A DNA stretch of 21,295 bases from Candidatus Woesearchaeota archaeon (GTDB lineage Archaea > Nanobdellota > Nanobdellia > Woesearchaeales > GW2011-AR4), in the NCBI GenBank assembly GCA_013330825.1, contig DUHN01000075.1:829-22123 (forward strand), written 5' to 3'. Positions 1-6,758 of the stretch are shown one piece after another (the stretch's first letter is position 1; every line of letters starts with the position of its first letter). Both the position numbers and the translations under genes were made by a program. A model generated the notes under the pieces. The model ran no database searches. It was not told where the DNA came from and saw only the letters and a program-made list of their open reading frames with translations.

Positions 1-129
1 GACATCTGCGGATGACTCCCTGTAACGAGCACCCCCATCACCCTCACCAAAAAAACTGCTGGCAAACAATCCGCAAGGGAGCGCACATTCTGAGCGCCCT
101 TTATGGTTATCTGATGTCCTCCACCCACC

Positions 130-149
130 CTTGTGGTGCCCATCACAAG
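130..149. repeat. Imperfect dyad CTTGTG-N8-CACAAG
   Basis: Six-base arms CTTGTG (130-135) and CACAAG (144-149) flank an 8-base spacer. In RNA the stem could extend inward to 9 pairs with one G-U. It lies 40-60 bases upstream of the TATA box of the first membrane-protein gene, so it could be an operator. It could equally be the 3' end structure of a transcript entering from the left edge. The rest of 1-221 shows no convincing gene. Confidence 0.4.
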
Positions 150-155
150 CATGAC

Positions 156-179
156 ACCACACTCCCAACCACACTCCCA
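156..179. repeat. Perfect 12-bp tandem duplication (ACCACACTCCCA x2)
   Basis: ACCACACTCCCA occurs at 156-167 and again immediately at 168-179. The pair ends about 11 bases before the TATA box at 191-200, next to where the BRE would lie. That is a typical position for an archaeal activator or repressor site, but two copies could also arise by simple slippage. Confidence 0.5.
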
Positions 180-190
180 GAATTCGATAC

Positions 191-200
191 TTTTAAATAT
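191..200 (+). promoter_or_regulatory. TATA box, promoter of the membrane-protein cluster
   Basis: TTTTAAATAT is centred about 27 bases upstream of the ATG at 222. This is the spacing expected for a leaderless archaeal transcript and supports 222 over the in-frame upstream start at 12. Confidence 0.7.
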
Positions 201-221
201 CAGTTCTGCGGGAAAGAGGCC

Positions 222-533
222 ATGGCAATCCGGCTGTCGAAGAAAGGGGATCTCTCCATCAACATCATCATCGTTGCTGCCCTCGGGCTCGCGGTGCTGG
301 TCATCCTCTTCGCGGTGTTCACCGGCAGGATAGGCATATTCGGGAAGGGAGTTGATCAGACCCAGCAACAGCTGACGACCTGCCCCCAGCAGTGCCAGGT
401 GAGCGGCTATGCAAGCGGGGAGAGGCAGGTAGGCCCCTCGTGCTCCAATCCCACCACTCAGCTGAGAATCTACGGTTCATTCAGCGATATCACTGCACAG
501 AACCCCGGCATCTGCTGCTGCACCCGCGCGTAG
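222..533 (+). CDS. Pilin-like single-span membrane protein with Cys-rich C-terminus
   Basis: 103 residues. The N-terminus (SKKG, residues 6-9, then DLSIN) is a short basic leader directly followed by a hydrophobic helix at about 13-33. This is the layout of archaeal class III (prepilin-type) signal peptides, although a clear +5 Glu is missing. The exported part has cysteines at 54, 58, 74 and 98-100 (a terminal CCC), a pattern related to the next gene and to the 404-residue protein downstream. The start at 222 was chosen because a TATA box lies 27 bases upstream and it places the KKG leader at the N-terminus. It opens the 13-gene cluster. Function is unknown. A small pseudopilin or structural subunit is an inference. 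Confidence 0.75.
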   Translation: MAIRLSKKGDLSINIIIVAALGLAVLVILFAVFTGRIGIFGKGVDQTQQQLTTCPQQCQVSGYASGERQVGPSCSNPTTQLRIYGSFSDITAQNPGICCCTRA

Positions 534-538
534 CCAAA

Positions 539-548
539 GCTTTATATA
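539..548 (+). promoter_or_regulatory. TATA box for the second cluster gene
   Basis: GCTTTATATA directly follows the stop of the first gene and is centred about 27 bases before the ATG at 571. The second gene therefore probably starts a new leaderless transcript that covers the downstream overlapping genes. Confidence 0.7.
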
Positions 549-570
549 GGAACTTTCCTGTTTTTTCTCC

Positions 571-879
571 ATGTTTTCCCGGAAGAAGGCGGATATGGCC
601 ATCCCCATCCTGATTGCTGCTGTGCTCGGCTTCGTGGTCCTCATCGTGCTCGCGGGCATCTTCACCGGCAAGGCAAAATCCTTCAACTCCAACCTTGAGA
701 GCTGCCAGGCGAAGCTCGGGACATGCACGACCAGCGCGGAATGCTCCCGGAAAGGAGGCTCTGTCATCTCCGGCACGAACTGCGAGAACAGCAACCAGCA
801 GGCAGGCAAAGCATGCTGCATCTTTCCCCTTGGTGCGCAGCCGGCAAGCACTACCACACCCAGCACAGCCAAACCATGA
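571..879 (+). CDS. Pilin-like single-span membrane protein with Cys module
   Basis: 102 residues. The N-terminus has RKKA (4-7) followed by DMAIP and a hydrophobic helix at about 10-32, again class III-signal-like with Ala before the presumed cleavage site. The exported domain has cysteines at 45, 52, 58, 71, 82 and 83, ending in the CC pair shared with neighbouring proteins, then a Ser/Thr/Pro-rich tail. It resembles the preceding gene in size, hydrophobic segment (the ...FTG motif after the helix is shared) and cysteine layout, so the two are probably paralogues. It has its own TATA box and its stop overlaps the next start (ATGA). The role is inferred to be a surface or pilus-like subunit. 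Confidence 0.8.
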   Translation: MFSRKKADMAIPILIAAVLGFVVLIVLAGIFTGKAKSFNSNLESCQAKLGTCTTSAECSRKGGSVISGTNCENSNQQAGKACCIFPLGAQPASTTTPSTAKP

Positions 880-992
880 ACAAGAGAGCAAAACTCTGGG
901 ACAACTGGGGAGTATTCATGCTTGCCATCGCTGTCGCCCTTCTCATGCTTTATCTTGTTTCGAGGCAACTCCACAATGCGTTTTCTCCGTAG
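876..992 (+). CDS. 38-residue single-span membrane microprotein
   Basis: The ATG overlaps the previous stop in an ATGA arrangement, and the end overlaps the start of the next gene by 17 bases. The peptide is short, basic at the N-terminus (MNKRAK), then DNWG, one hydrophobic helix at about 13-29 and a short basic tail. Its position between two membrane-protein genes with translational coupling supports it as real despite its size. It has no cleavable prepilin-type leader. It may be an accessory or assembly subunit of the same complex. No family is recognised. Confidence 0.6.
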   Translation: MNKRAKLWDNWGVFMLAIAVALLMLYLVSRQLHNAFSP

Positions 993-2190
993 CAAGCGAG
1001 GACTGGAATTCGAGACTTTAATTGAAATTATCCTCCTTATCGCAGGGGTTGGCCTTCTCATCGGCATCATCCTCAGCATCACCTCCAAGGCAGACCAATC
1101 GACGCAGGAGCAGCTCTGCCGCGGATTCAATGCCCTCAAGTTCGGCTATGAGAAAAGCGCAGGTTCCCTGGCAAGCAAGTTCATCTCACCGCCACGCGCG
1201 TGCAATATGCTGGACAAGGGAGACCTCCCCTCCAAGGACTTCAAGGCGCGCCAGGACCTTGCCAATGACGCGACGCGGGCGAAAGCGGAAGTGAGGGACC
1301 TCATGCGCCGCTGTTGGTGGATGTGGCTGGAAGGGAGGCAGCAGAACATGTTCGACAAAGCGCTCTACCAGAGCGATGGGTGCTTCGTCTGCTATACGTT
1401 CTCCGTTGGCAAGGGGGCGGGATTCTCCTCAACGGACCTCGTCACCTCCCTCTATGAGCCTTACATCGCCAAGGATAGCTCCAACAGGTGCGCCGGCAGC
1501 GTCTCTGCCGGCGGAGGATCACTCGGCGGCGCCGGAGCCAGCCCAAGCTTCGGGGGAACCACCACGCCGCTAGGCAATGGCAATGGCAATGGCGGGAGAT
1601 GCATGGCCTCCTGTGGAGGCGAGTTCCCCGATAAAGCTTCCTCGGCATCATGCCCTCCAAACCAGGTGTGCTGCGTGAGCACGAACAGGCAGAATGAATG
1701 CGAGGACAAGGGAGGGGTATGCAGCTCCACACCACTCAACGGATACAAGCAGTTCCTGGACTGGAAATGCACCGGCAAAAGAGCATGCTTTGTCTCCGAA
1801 AACAACTTCGCCTCTTATCTCGACTACCTCCAAGGCACGCGGGGAGCGGGCTACGGTTCCGGCATGGTCGTGTATGAGGACGGCACGTCCTTCAACCCCG
1901 GACAGCTGTATGCCGTGACCCTGATAAGCCCAAGCAGGACATGGAGTTGGGCTGGCACTGTAGGGGGAGGTGCAATAGCTGTAGCAACCTTGGGAACGGC
2001 AGGAGTCATCACTTACTTTACCGGTTTCCTCGGACTTCCCATAGCAACAAAACTTACCATCGTTGGCCTAGGGGCGGCAGCCGCCACCGCAGAATTCTCA
2101 GGAGACCCCAGAAACATCAACTATATATTTGTCTCGCGCTATGACACGGTCTCGACGAAGTGCGCAATACAGAGAGGTGCGGCATCATGA
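976..2190 (+). CDS. Large pilin-like membrane protein with Cys-rich modules
   Basis: 404 residues. Basic leader MRFLRSKRG (1-9) is followed by LEFETLIE and a hydrophobic helix at about 15-35. The Glu residues just after the Gly match class III pilin signals best in this cluster. The ectodomain contains C48, C76, C113, C136 and C139, a Gly/Ser/Asn-rich low-complexity linker (about 178-207), then a compact module C209-x3-C213 ... C226-x5-C232-C233 and a related second one (C242, C249, C265, C271). Near the C-terminus two further hydrophobic stretches (about 326-350 and 354-372) may be membrane segments. The start was chosen for the SKRG leader and the overlap with the preceding microprotein. 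Its stop overlaps the next ATG. Function is unknown. Confidence 0.8.
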   Translation: MRFLRSKRGLEFETLIEIILLIAGVGLLIGIILSITSKADQSTQEQLCRGFNALKFGYEKSAGSLASKFISPPRACNMLDKGDLPSKDFKARQDLANDATRAKAEVRDLMRRCWWMWLEGRQQNMFDKALYQSDGCFVCYTFSVGKGAGFSSTDLVTSLYEPYIAKDSSNRCAGSVSAGGGSLGGAGASPSFGGTTTPLGNGNGNGGRCMASCGGEFPDKASSASCPPNQVCCVSTNRQNECEDKGGVCSSTPLNGYKQFLDWKCTGKRACFVSENNFASYLDYLQGTRGAGYGSGMVVYEDGTSFNPGQLYAVTLISPSRTWSWAGTVGGGAIAVATLGTAGVITYFTGFLGLPIATKLTIVGLGAAAATAEFSGDPRNINYIFVSRYDTVSTKCAIQRGAAS

Positions 2191-2333
2191 AGATGGACAG
2201 GGGAACAATCGATACGCGGACCATAGGGATCATACTCCTCCTCCTCCTCTTCCTCGTGGTTTATCTTGCCCTGCAATATAGTTGGGGAGACCGGATACAG
2301 TATGCTGCGACTTCCCTCTTCAGGTGGGGATAA
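2187..2333 (+). CDS. 48-residue single-span membrane microprotein
   Basis: ATGA overlap with the preceding stop. The sequence has a short polar N-terminus (KMDRGTIDTRT), a strongly hydrophobic Leu-rich helix at about 13-30 and a short amphipathic tail ending FRWG. The next gene starts one base after its stop. The position and coupling suggest a real cluster member. No recognised domain and no typical prepilin leader. Confidence 0.65.
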   Translation: MKMDRGTIDTRTIGIILLLLLFLVVYLALQYSWGDRIQYAATSLFRWG

Positions 2334-2334
2334 C

Positions 2335-3030
2335 ATGGCAGAACTCGCATGGAGCAAGATTATAGAATGGGGGATACTCATCGTCTTCCTGCTCATCATT
2401 ATCCTGGCCATCTACTCGCCGCAGGGATTCTTCAAGAAACTCGCTGGGCTCTCGCTCGGGGCGGAGCGCTTCCTCCCCACAGGCCCGCAGCCGGAGCTCA
2501 AGAGCCCGGAACCGCTGCCGACAGGCGTCGAGAATGCCAGGAGCAGCATCACCACCTCCCTCTCTGTGGCGGCGCAGACGAAGACGCCCTCGGACTGCAT
2601 CGTCTCCCTCCAGAGCCTCACGAACCTCGAAAACTTCCAGATTGAAGTCGCGAACACCCAAAGCGGGGCCACCATCAGCGTGCTCCAGCCGAATGCCGAT
2701 GGAGCGATCAGGAGGACGTCCGACACCATCACCGGCATGAGCATCTGCCTCGCCGACCCGCAGGCGCTCTACGACTGCTATCTCCAGCAGCCGCCGACAT
2801 GCAAGGCAACAGCCAGCGGCTACAAGCAGCAGAGCACGAAGCAGGCCTTCTCCAGGGATGACCTTGCGCCATACGCGTACAAGATAGACGGCAAGACCCT
2901 TTGCCTCATCCCCAAGACCACATCATGGCTAAAGCGCACCGTCGACTTCTTCGGCGGCTGCACGGGAGACGACGCCGGAATCAGGGAATCCTGCATCACG
3001 GAGCTATCAAAAAAGATCAAAACCTGCTGA
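2335..3030 (+). CDS. Single-span membrane protein with Cys-containing ectodomain
   Basis: 231 residues, starting one base after the previous stop, which decides the start. A hydrophobic helix at about 10-27 (WGILIVFLLIIILAIY) is anchored near the N-terminus. There is no basic leader before it, so this one is probably a simple anchored protein and not a processed pilin. The remainder is soluble and rich in Ser/Thr, with about eight scattered cysteines (around 88, 137, 147 and 156, then several near the C-terminus), consistent with disulfides outside the cell. No known domain is recognised. Cluster context suggests a structural or accessory component. Confidence 0.75.
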   Translation: MAELAWSKIIEWGILIVFLLIIILAIYSPQGFFKKLAGLSLGAERFLPTGPQPELKSPEPLPTGVENARSSITTSLSVAAQTKTPSDCIVSLQSLTNLENFQIEVANTQSGATISVLQPNADGAIRRTSDTITGMSICLADPQALYDCYLQQPPTCKATASGYKQQSTKQAFSRDDLAPYAYKIDGKTLCLIPKTTSWLKRTVDFFGGCTGDDAGIRESCITELSKKIKTC

Positions 3031-3044
3031 CATTGGAAAGACAC

Positions 3045-3368
3045 ATGGCAAAGAGCAGACAGGCGGAGATGACTATTGGGCAGGTAATCACCATAGTCAT
3101 CCTTGCCATCTTTTTCTTCATTGTCATCAGCGTCTTCTCCGGCAACTTCAGCGCATTCGGGAAGATACTCCATGGCCAGGCTGACTCCCTCGGGGACTGC
3201 GACAACGACCTCGTGCAGAATCTCTACGACAAGTGCCCCTGCTCCACAAGCAGCCAGCCAGGAGACGTCTCCAACAAAGGATGCGCCCCCGGCTATACCA
3301 TACAAAACTCTGAAAAAGGCCTCGAGGACAAGTCATGCCTCACCAAACCAGAATGCATCAAAAAATAA
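3045..3368 (+). CDS. Pilin-like single-span membrane protein, Cys-rich
   Basis: 107 residues. N-terminal AKSRQA (2-7) is followed by EMTIG and a hydrophobic helix at about 11-32, an A|E-type class III-like junction. The ectodomain is short and cysteine-rich: C52, C64, C66, C80, C98 and C104. The segment around DCDNDLVQNLYDKCPC resembles the calcium-loop wording of secreted proteins, but that is only suggestive. It overlaps the next gene by 16 bases. Likely another small subunit of the same surface assembly. No function can be assigned from sequence. Confidence 0.75.
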   Translation: MAKSRQAEMTIGQVITIVILAIFFFIVISVFSGNFSAFGKILHGQADSLGDCDNDLVQNLYDKCPCSTSSQPGDVSNKGCAPGYTIQNSEKGLEDKSCLTKPECIKK

Positions 3369-4057
3369 CAAAGAAAGGCATGGTGCTCGAGGCGCTCCTC
3401 CGCATCATCCTCACAGTCATCCTTCTCTTCATCGTCTTCAAGGTCGGAACGAGAGTCGGCAGCATATTCTTCGGCGAAAGCCAGGCGGATGCCTCTGTCA
3501 AGAAGATGGCAGATGCGCTCAACCAGCCGGGCGAAGGGGTGACTGCTGTCCGCATCGGCCTTGACTCCGGAGACGCCATCATTGGATTCTCCCAGGCAGC
3601 CAAAGAATTCCGGTGCTATGGATGTCCGCAAGGAGTTTACTCCCCCGTACCTTATTACTCCTATGTCTCCAAGCCTTCAACGGCGGAATGCGCCAACGTC
3701 CCCTGCATCTGCTCCTGCAAGGGCATCAGGATAGAGCTTCCCGGACAGCTTACCGGACGGGAGGGCGAACAGGCGATGGAACTGCGCTGTGCTGGGCTCT
3801 CCTGTCTGAAACTGGCCAACAACCTCCCTGATCAAACCCCACTCAAGGCGGCATATCCCAACACCACGAGCCTGGCAAACTATCCTTTCTGGAAAGGAGG
3901 ATTTTTCTTTGTCAATGCCGGAGACATCGGCAACGGACTCCCGCGCCCACAATCTTCTGTGGCATCCTCTTCAGTAGCCATAGAGCGCAAGAGATCAGGG
4001 ACAGGCTTGCTCGCCAATGCCTGCCCACCACAAGTCGCCTGCATCCAGCAAAACTAA
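3353..4057 (+). CDS. Pilin-like membrane protein with CICSC motif
   Basis: 234 residues from the ATG at 3353. An alternative ATG at 3335 would add six residues. The chosen start gives the leader MHQKITKKG (1-9), then MVLEALLR and a hydrophobic helix at about 14-32. KKG with a Glu four residues later is pilin-like. The ectodomain has a cysteine-dense patch: C88, C91, C113, CICSC at 118-122, C146 and C151, then C224 and C230. The close pairs could form disulfides or bind a metal, and the sequence does not decide. It overlaps the preceding gene. The transcript may end here, because the next gene has its own TATA box. Confidence 0.75.
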   Translation: MHQKITKKGMVLEALLRIILTVILLFIVFKVGTRVGSIFFGESQADASVKKMADALNQPGEGVTAVRIGLDSGDAIIGFSQAAKEFRCYGCPQGVYSPVPYYSYVSKPSTAECANVPCICSCKGIRIELPGQLTGREGEQAMELRCAGLSCLKLANNLPDQTPLKAAYPNTTSLANYPFWKGGFFFVNAGDIGNGLPRPQSSVASSSVAIERKRSGTGLLANACPPQVACIQQN

Positions 4058-4064
4058 TATAAAT
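4055..4064 (+). promoter_or_regulatory. TATA box internal to the cluster
   Basis: TAATATAAAT starts within the stop codon of the preceding gene. It is centred about 25 bases before the ATG at 4085 and 19 before that at 4079. It probably drives a second transcript covering the 130-, 156-, 177-, 438- and 622-residue proteins. Confidence 0.6.
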
Positions 4065-4084
4065 GCTCTTTCTGGAGTATGCGC

Positions 4085-4477
4085 ATGCAAAAAAGTGGGA
4101 CTCTTGTCTATAAGGCACTCATCACACTCATCCTTTCTGCCATCATCGTAGCATCGTTTGTCACCGTTGGCAACCAATACGGCAGCGCGGAAGCTCCCCA
4201 CAAGCAGGCAGTGGCCAACGACCTTGCGCTGATCCTCACGGAGATGCAGGCCATGCCGGGCGATCTCACCCTCGCATACGGACAGGATGTGAGCAGATAT
4301 GGCATCCTGCTGTCGGGAAACTCCATCCTCATCTACTCCGCCGGCCTTGGCAGGACGGACATCATCGCCGGCAAGGCGGCGTTCAACGGAAAACCCCTCC
4401 CACAAACCCTTATTGAGCGGCCTTCATCCCTCATCATCATCAAAAAAGGAGATGTCATCACCCTCTCCTCAGCGTAG
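4085..4477 (+). CDS. Minor-pilin-like single-span membrane protein
   Basis: 130 residues from 4085. The ATG at 4079 is in frame and two residues longer, but GGAG at 4074-4077 has a normal 7-base spacing only to 4085, and the TATA distance also fits 4085. The N-terminus MQKSG is followed by TLVYK and a hydrophobic helix at about 11-28. The ectodomain has no cysteines. It contains NDLALILTEMQAMPGDLTLAY followed by short beta-strand-like segments, and I recall similar alpha-then-beta layouts among small membrane proteins of DPANN archaea. That recollection needs a profile search. The next gene begins two bases after the stop. Confidence 0.75.
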   Translation: MQKSGTLVYKALITLILSAIIVASFVTVGNQYGSAEAPHKQAVANDLALILTEMQAMPGDLTLAYGQDVSRYGILLSGNSILIYSAGLGRTDIIAGKAAFNGKPLPQTLIERPSSLIIIKKGDVITLSSA

Positions 4478-4478
4478 C

Positions 4479-4949
4479 ATGTGGACATCAAAGAAAGCGG
4501 AATCACAGAACTGGACCATGGACAGCGTACTCCCCTGGCTACTGTTTGTCCTCCTCATGTCACTCGTCGCCGTCGCTTTCATGTATTGGATAAAGTCCAA
4601 CTTCGCCGAGATGACCGTCGTCCCACCGGGCCTGGAGAAGTCCCTTCTCCTTGACAGGATAACCTCCCCAGCATGCTTCTCCTCTCCTGCGCTCCTCCCG
4701 CAGACGCTCGACTATGCCAAACTCACCAAGAGCCAGATGGGCTCCTGCTACCCTGCCCTGCAGGCCAATGACGCGGCCGTCAGGCTTTTCCTCAAGCTCA
4801 AGGAAGGGAACATGCAGCAGCTCCTTGCCACCTCCAACTGGAAGGAATCCGGCATCTCAACCTCCTCAAGCTCATGGATAGGCGTGAAATACAACGACAA
4901 AACAGTACCGGGTGAACTCTCCCTTGGCTTCCAGGCTCCGCGGAAATAG
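4479..4949 (+). CDS. Minor-pilin-like single-span membrane protein
   Basis: 156 residues. The N-terminus has SKKA (4-7), a polar stretch ESQNWTMDS and a hydrophobic helix at about 18-37. The ectodomain has two cysteines (66 and 90) in the arrangement SPACFSS ... GSCYP, probably one disulfide. The wording LLLDRITSPACF ... LDYAKL ... CYPAL resembles a small-protein family I associate with DPANN surface clusters, though I cannot verify this here. The start lies two bases after the previous stop without an obvious Shine-Dalgarno site, so translation is likely coupled. Its 3' end overlaps the next gene by 38 bases. Confidence 0.75.
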   Translation: MWTSKKAESQNWTMDSVLPWLLFVLLMSLVAVAFMYWIKSNFAEMTVVPPGLEKSLLLDRITSPACFSSPALLPQTLDYAKLTKSQMGSCYPALQANDAAVRLFLKLKEGNMQQLLATSNWKESGISTSSSSWIGVKYNDKTVPGELSLGFQAPRK

Positions 4950-5445
4950 GAAAGGCATCGCGATAGACGAGGCCGTCCCGGCCATCGTCTTCATCATCTG
5001 CAGCGCATTCGTCCTCTTCGCGTTTCTGATATTCCATTCTGTTCCGGCCAAGCAACAGCAGCAGGACATCAGCTCTGACATCTCCGCCAGCAGCGCAGAG
5101 CGCGACCTCACCAGGGCGCTCACCCTCCCTCTCGACGGCGTACCGCTGGGAAAAGCCATCGTCGACGCCTACTACGGCAAAGGGGAGCTCAAGCCCATCG
5201 CGGACGCATTTGCAGCGACCTTCTCCAGCAGCAATCCTTACGGGTGGACTATTGTCGCCATGAACTCCGGCACCACCATCTTCTTCTCCACAGACGGCTC
5301 GCGGATCGTGAAAGGTGGCACCATCCCGACGGGCCAGAGCTCCATCCAGGAGATTGCCAGCGCCCAGCTCCCCCTGCTCGGCGATGACGGCGCGCTCACC
5401 CTCACCCTCTACAGCCTCGGCCCGAATCTGGTGATGGCCCCATGA
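4912..5445 (+). CDS. Pilin-like membrane protein with +5 Glu class III signal
   Basis: 177 residues if started at the GTG at 4912. TTG at 4924 is another possible start and the overlap with the preceding gene leaves this uncertain. The best class III signal of the cluster is here: NRKG (12-15), IAIDE with Glu at the fifth position after Gly, then a hydrophobic helix at about 22-42. The ectodomain has no cysteine and begins with a helical, Gln/Ser-rich segment. This is followed by ERDLTRALTLPLDG and beta-rich sequence, again a pseudopilin-like alpha-then-beta plan. The stop overlaps the ATG of the transglycosylase gene (ATGATG), so the two are coupled. Confidence 0.75.
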   Translation: MNSPLASRLRGNRKGIAIDEAVPAIVFIICSAFVLFAFLIFHSVPAKQQQQDISSDISASSAERDLTRALTLPLDGVPLGKAIVDAYYGKGELKPIADAFAATFSSSNPYGWTIVAMNSGTTIFFSTDGSRIVKGGTIPTGQSSIQEIASAQLPLLGDDGALTLTLYSLGPNLVMAP

Positions 5446-6758
5446 TGAACCGAAAAGGCATGGGATTGCAGTGGTATTTCCTCATCATCGCGTTCTTCCT
5501 CGGCCTGGGCACCTATTACGCCGGCGTCCAGCAGTTCACCTTCAATGGGTATGTCGGGCAGGCCTCGCTCTACCTCCAGGACGCGCTATACCGCGCGGAA
5601 GATGCCCAGCTCTACATTTCGCTCGCGTCCCAGTCGGCGCTCGAGCATGCCCTCTATGAGACAGGAAAGGAAGGAGGCGGGAAAAATGCGTGCGGCTCCT
5701 CCCTCGGCTATGCGCTGTGGATGGCGGGAGCAGGAGAGCAATCCACATGCGTTCCCGCCAACGATGCGCTGCAAAAAAGAATCTCCTCGCTTGATGCAGG
5801 CTACCTTGAGCAATCACTCATCGCCTACACCCCTCCTTTAGGGGACATCCTCCCCGCCAACAATTTCAATGCGCCCATCACCTTGGGAAAGCCGACACGG
5901 GCGTCGCTCACGGCAAAGCTGCCCGTCATCGTCCCAATCGGCAAGGGCATCGACATCACCCCGAAGACAGGAGCATCGTTCCTCCAGAGCATCGGCCTCT
6001 CCAAGCCAGCTCCCCAGCCAATGCCGGCGCCCATCGTCCCGCTGCAGCCCTTGCCCGCAGCGCCTACCTCCCCTCAGCAAGCGGGAGCAGCGCAATCCTT
6101 CCCACCAGGCACGCCGCCCTCCTCACCTGCTTCGGGCATCCAGTCCACTCCTTCTCCTCCGACAGCATCTTCAAGCGTTGCTCAGGCTGACGCATTCCTC
6201 CGGCAGAAAAGCTCCGCCCTTGTCGGCCACGGCTCCCTCTTCATTCAGGCAGAGCAGCGCACGCAGGTGCCTACTGCCGTGCTCCTGGCGGTTGCATCGC
6301 AGGAAAGCGCGCTGAAGCACTGCTGCGCCGCCGAGAACCAGAACAAGGACTGGAACTGCCAGGGGACTTCCTCATCATCCTGCGGGGAATCATCCGTCCT
6401 CAGCAGCGACTTCTCCAGCATCGGCGTCATGCAGATAAACACCAAGGTGAACAGCGGCCTTGCCGACAAGGTCTGCACGCCCGGGCAGACCGTGTACGAC
6501 CTGGAATGCAACATCAACGTCGGCGCGAAAATCCTGAGAGACGCGTACCTGCGCTACCAGAACGGCATACCCTTTTCCCTGATCATGCGCTACTGCAAGG
6601 ACATCTCCCTTGCGGAGAAATACGCCTCCTACCTCGGCTGGGCTGCTGCTCTTCGGGCGTACAACGGCCTCGGCTGCTCCACCGGAGCGGACTCTGCCTA
6701 TGTGGAGCGGGTGAACGAGAAGCTCGCGCAGATATCACCTTCCATCCCGTCATCATGA
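5442..6758 (+). CDS. Membrane-anchored SLT-type lytic transglycosylase
   Basis: 438 residues. The N-terminus MMNRKG is followed by MGLQW and a hydrophobic helix at about 11-28, the same architecture as the pilin-like neighbours. A helical region (about 40-130) leads to a Pro/Ser/Ala-rich linker (about 186-245) and a C-terminal SLT/lysozyme-like domain (about 250-430). SLT hallmarks are visible: ASQES with candidate catalytic Glu288, GVMQIN at 328-333 and RAYNGLG at 405-411. Family members cleave the MurNAc-GlcNAc bond of peptidoglycan with 1,6-anhydro product formation. Cysteines 294, 295, 306, 314, 345, 356, 385 and 412 suggest a disulfide-stabilised secreted domain. Archaea lack murein, so the substrate is likely bacterial. 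A structural or pseudomurein-like target is a weaker alternative. Confidence 0.88.
   Translation: MMNRKGMGLQWYFLIIAFFLGLGTYYAGVQQFTFNGYVGQASLYLQDALYRAEDAQLYISLASQSALEHALYETGKEGGGKNACGSSLGYALWMAGAGEQSTCVPANDALQKRISSLDAGYLEQSLIAYTPPLGDILPANNFNAPITLGKPTRASLTAKLPVIVPIGKGIDITPKTGASFLQSIGLSKPAPQPMPAPIVPLQPLPAAPTSPQQAGAAQSFPPGTPPSSPASGIQSTPSPPTASSSVAQADAFLRQKSSALVGHGSLFIQAEQRTQVPTAVLLAVASQESALKHCCAAENQNKDWNCQGTSSSSCGESSVLSSDFSSIGVMQINTKVNSGLADKVCTPGQTVYDLECNINVGAKILRDAYLRYQNGIPFSLIMRYCKDISLAEKYASYLGWAAALRAYNGLGCSTGADSAYVERVNEKLAQISPSIPSS

Noticed and set aside
1..15. Possible last codons of an upstream gene (GAC ATC TGC GGA TGA)
   Set aside because: Five codons are too few to support a coding call, and no overlap or composition signal helps.
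12..221. Extended N-terminus for the first membrane protein (start at 12)
   Set aside because: It would run through the TATA box and tandem repeat and bury the KKG leader 70 residues inside the protein.
477..1139. 220-codon minus-strand frame across the first cluster genes
   Set aside because: It lies opposite three overlapping membrane-protein genes that have promoters and signal-like N-termini.
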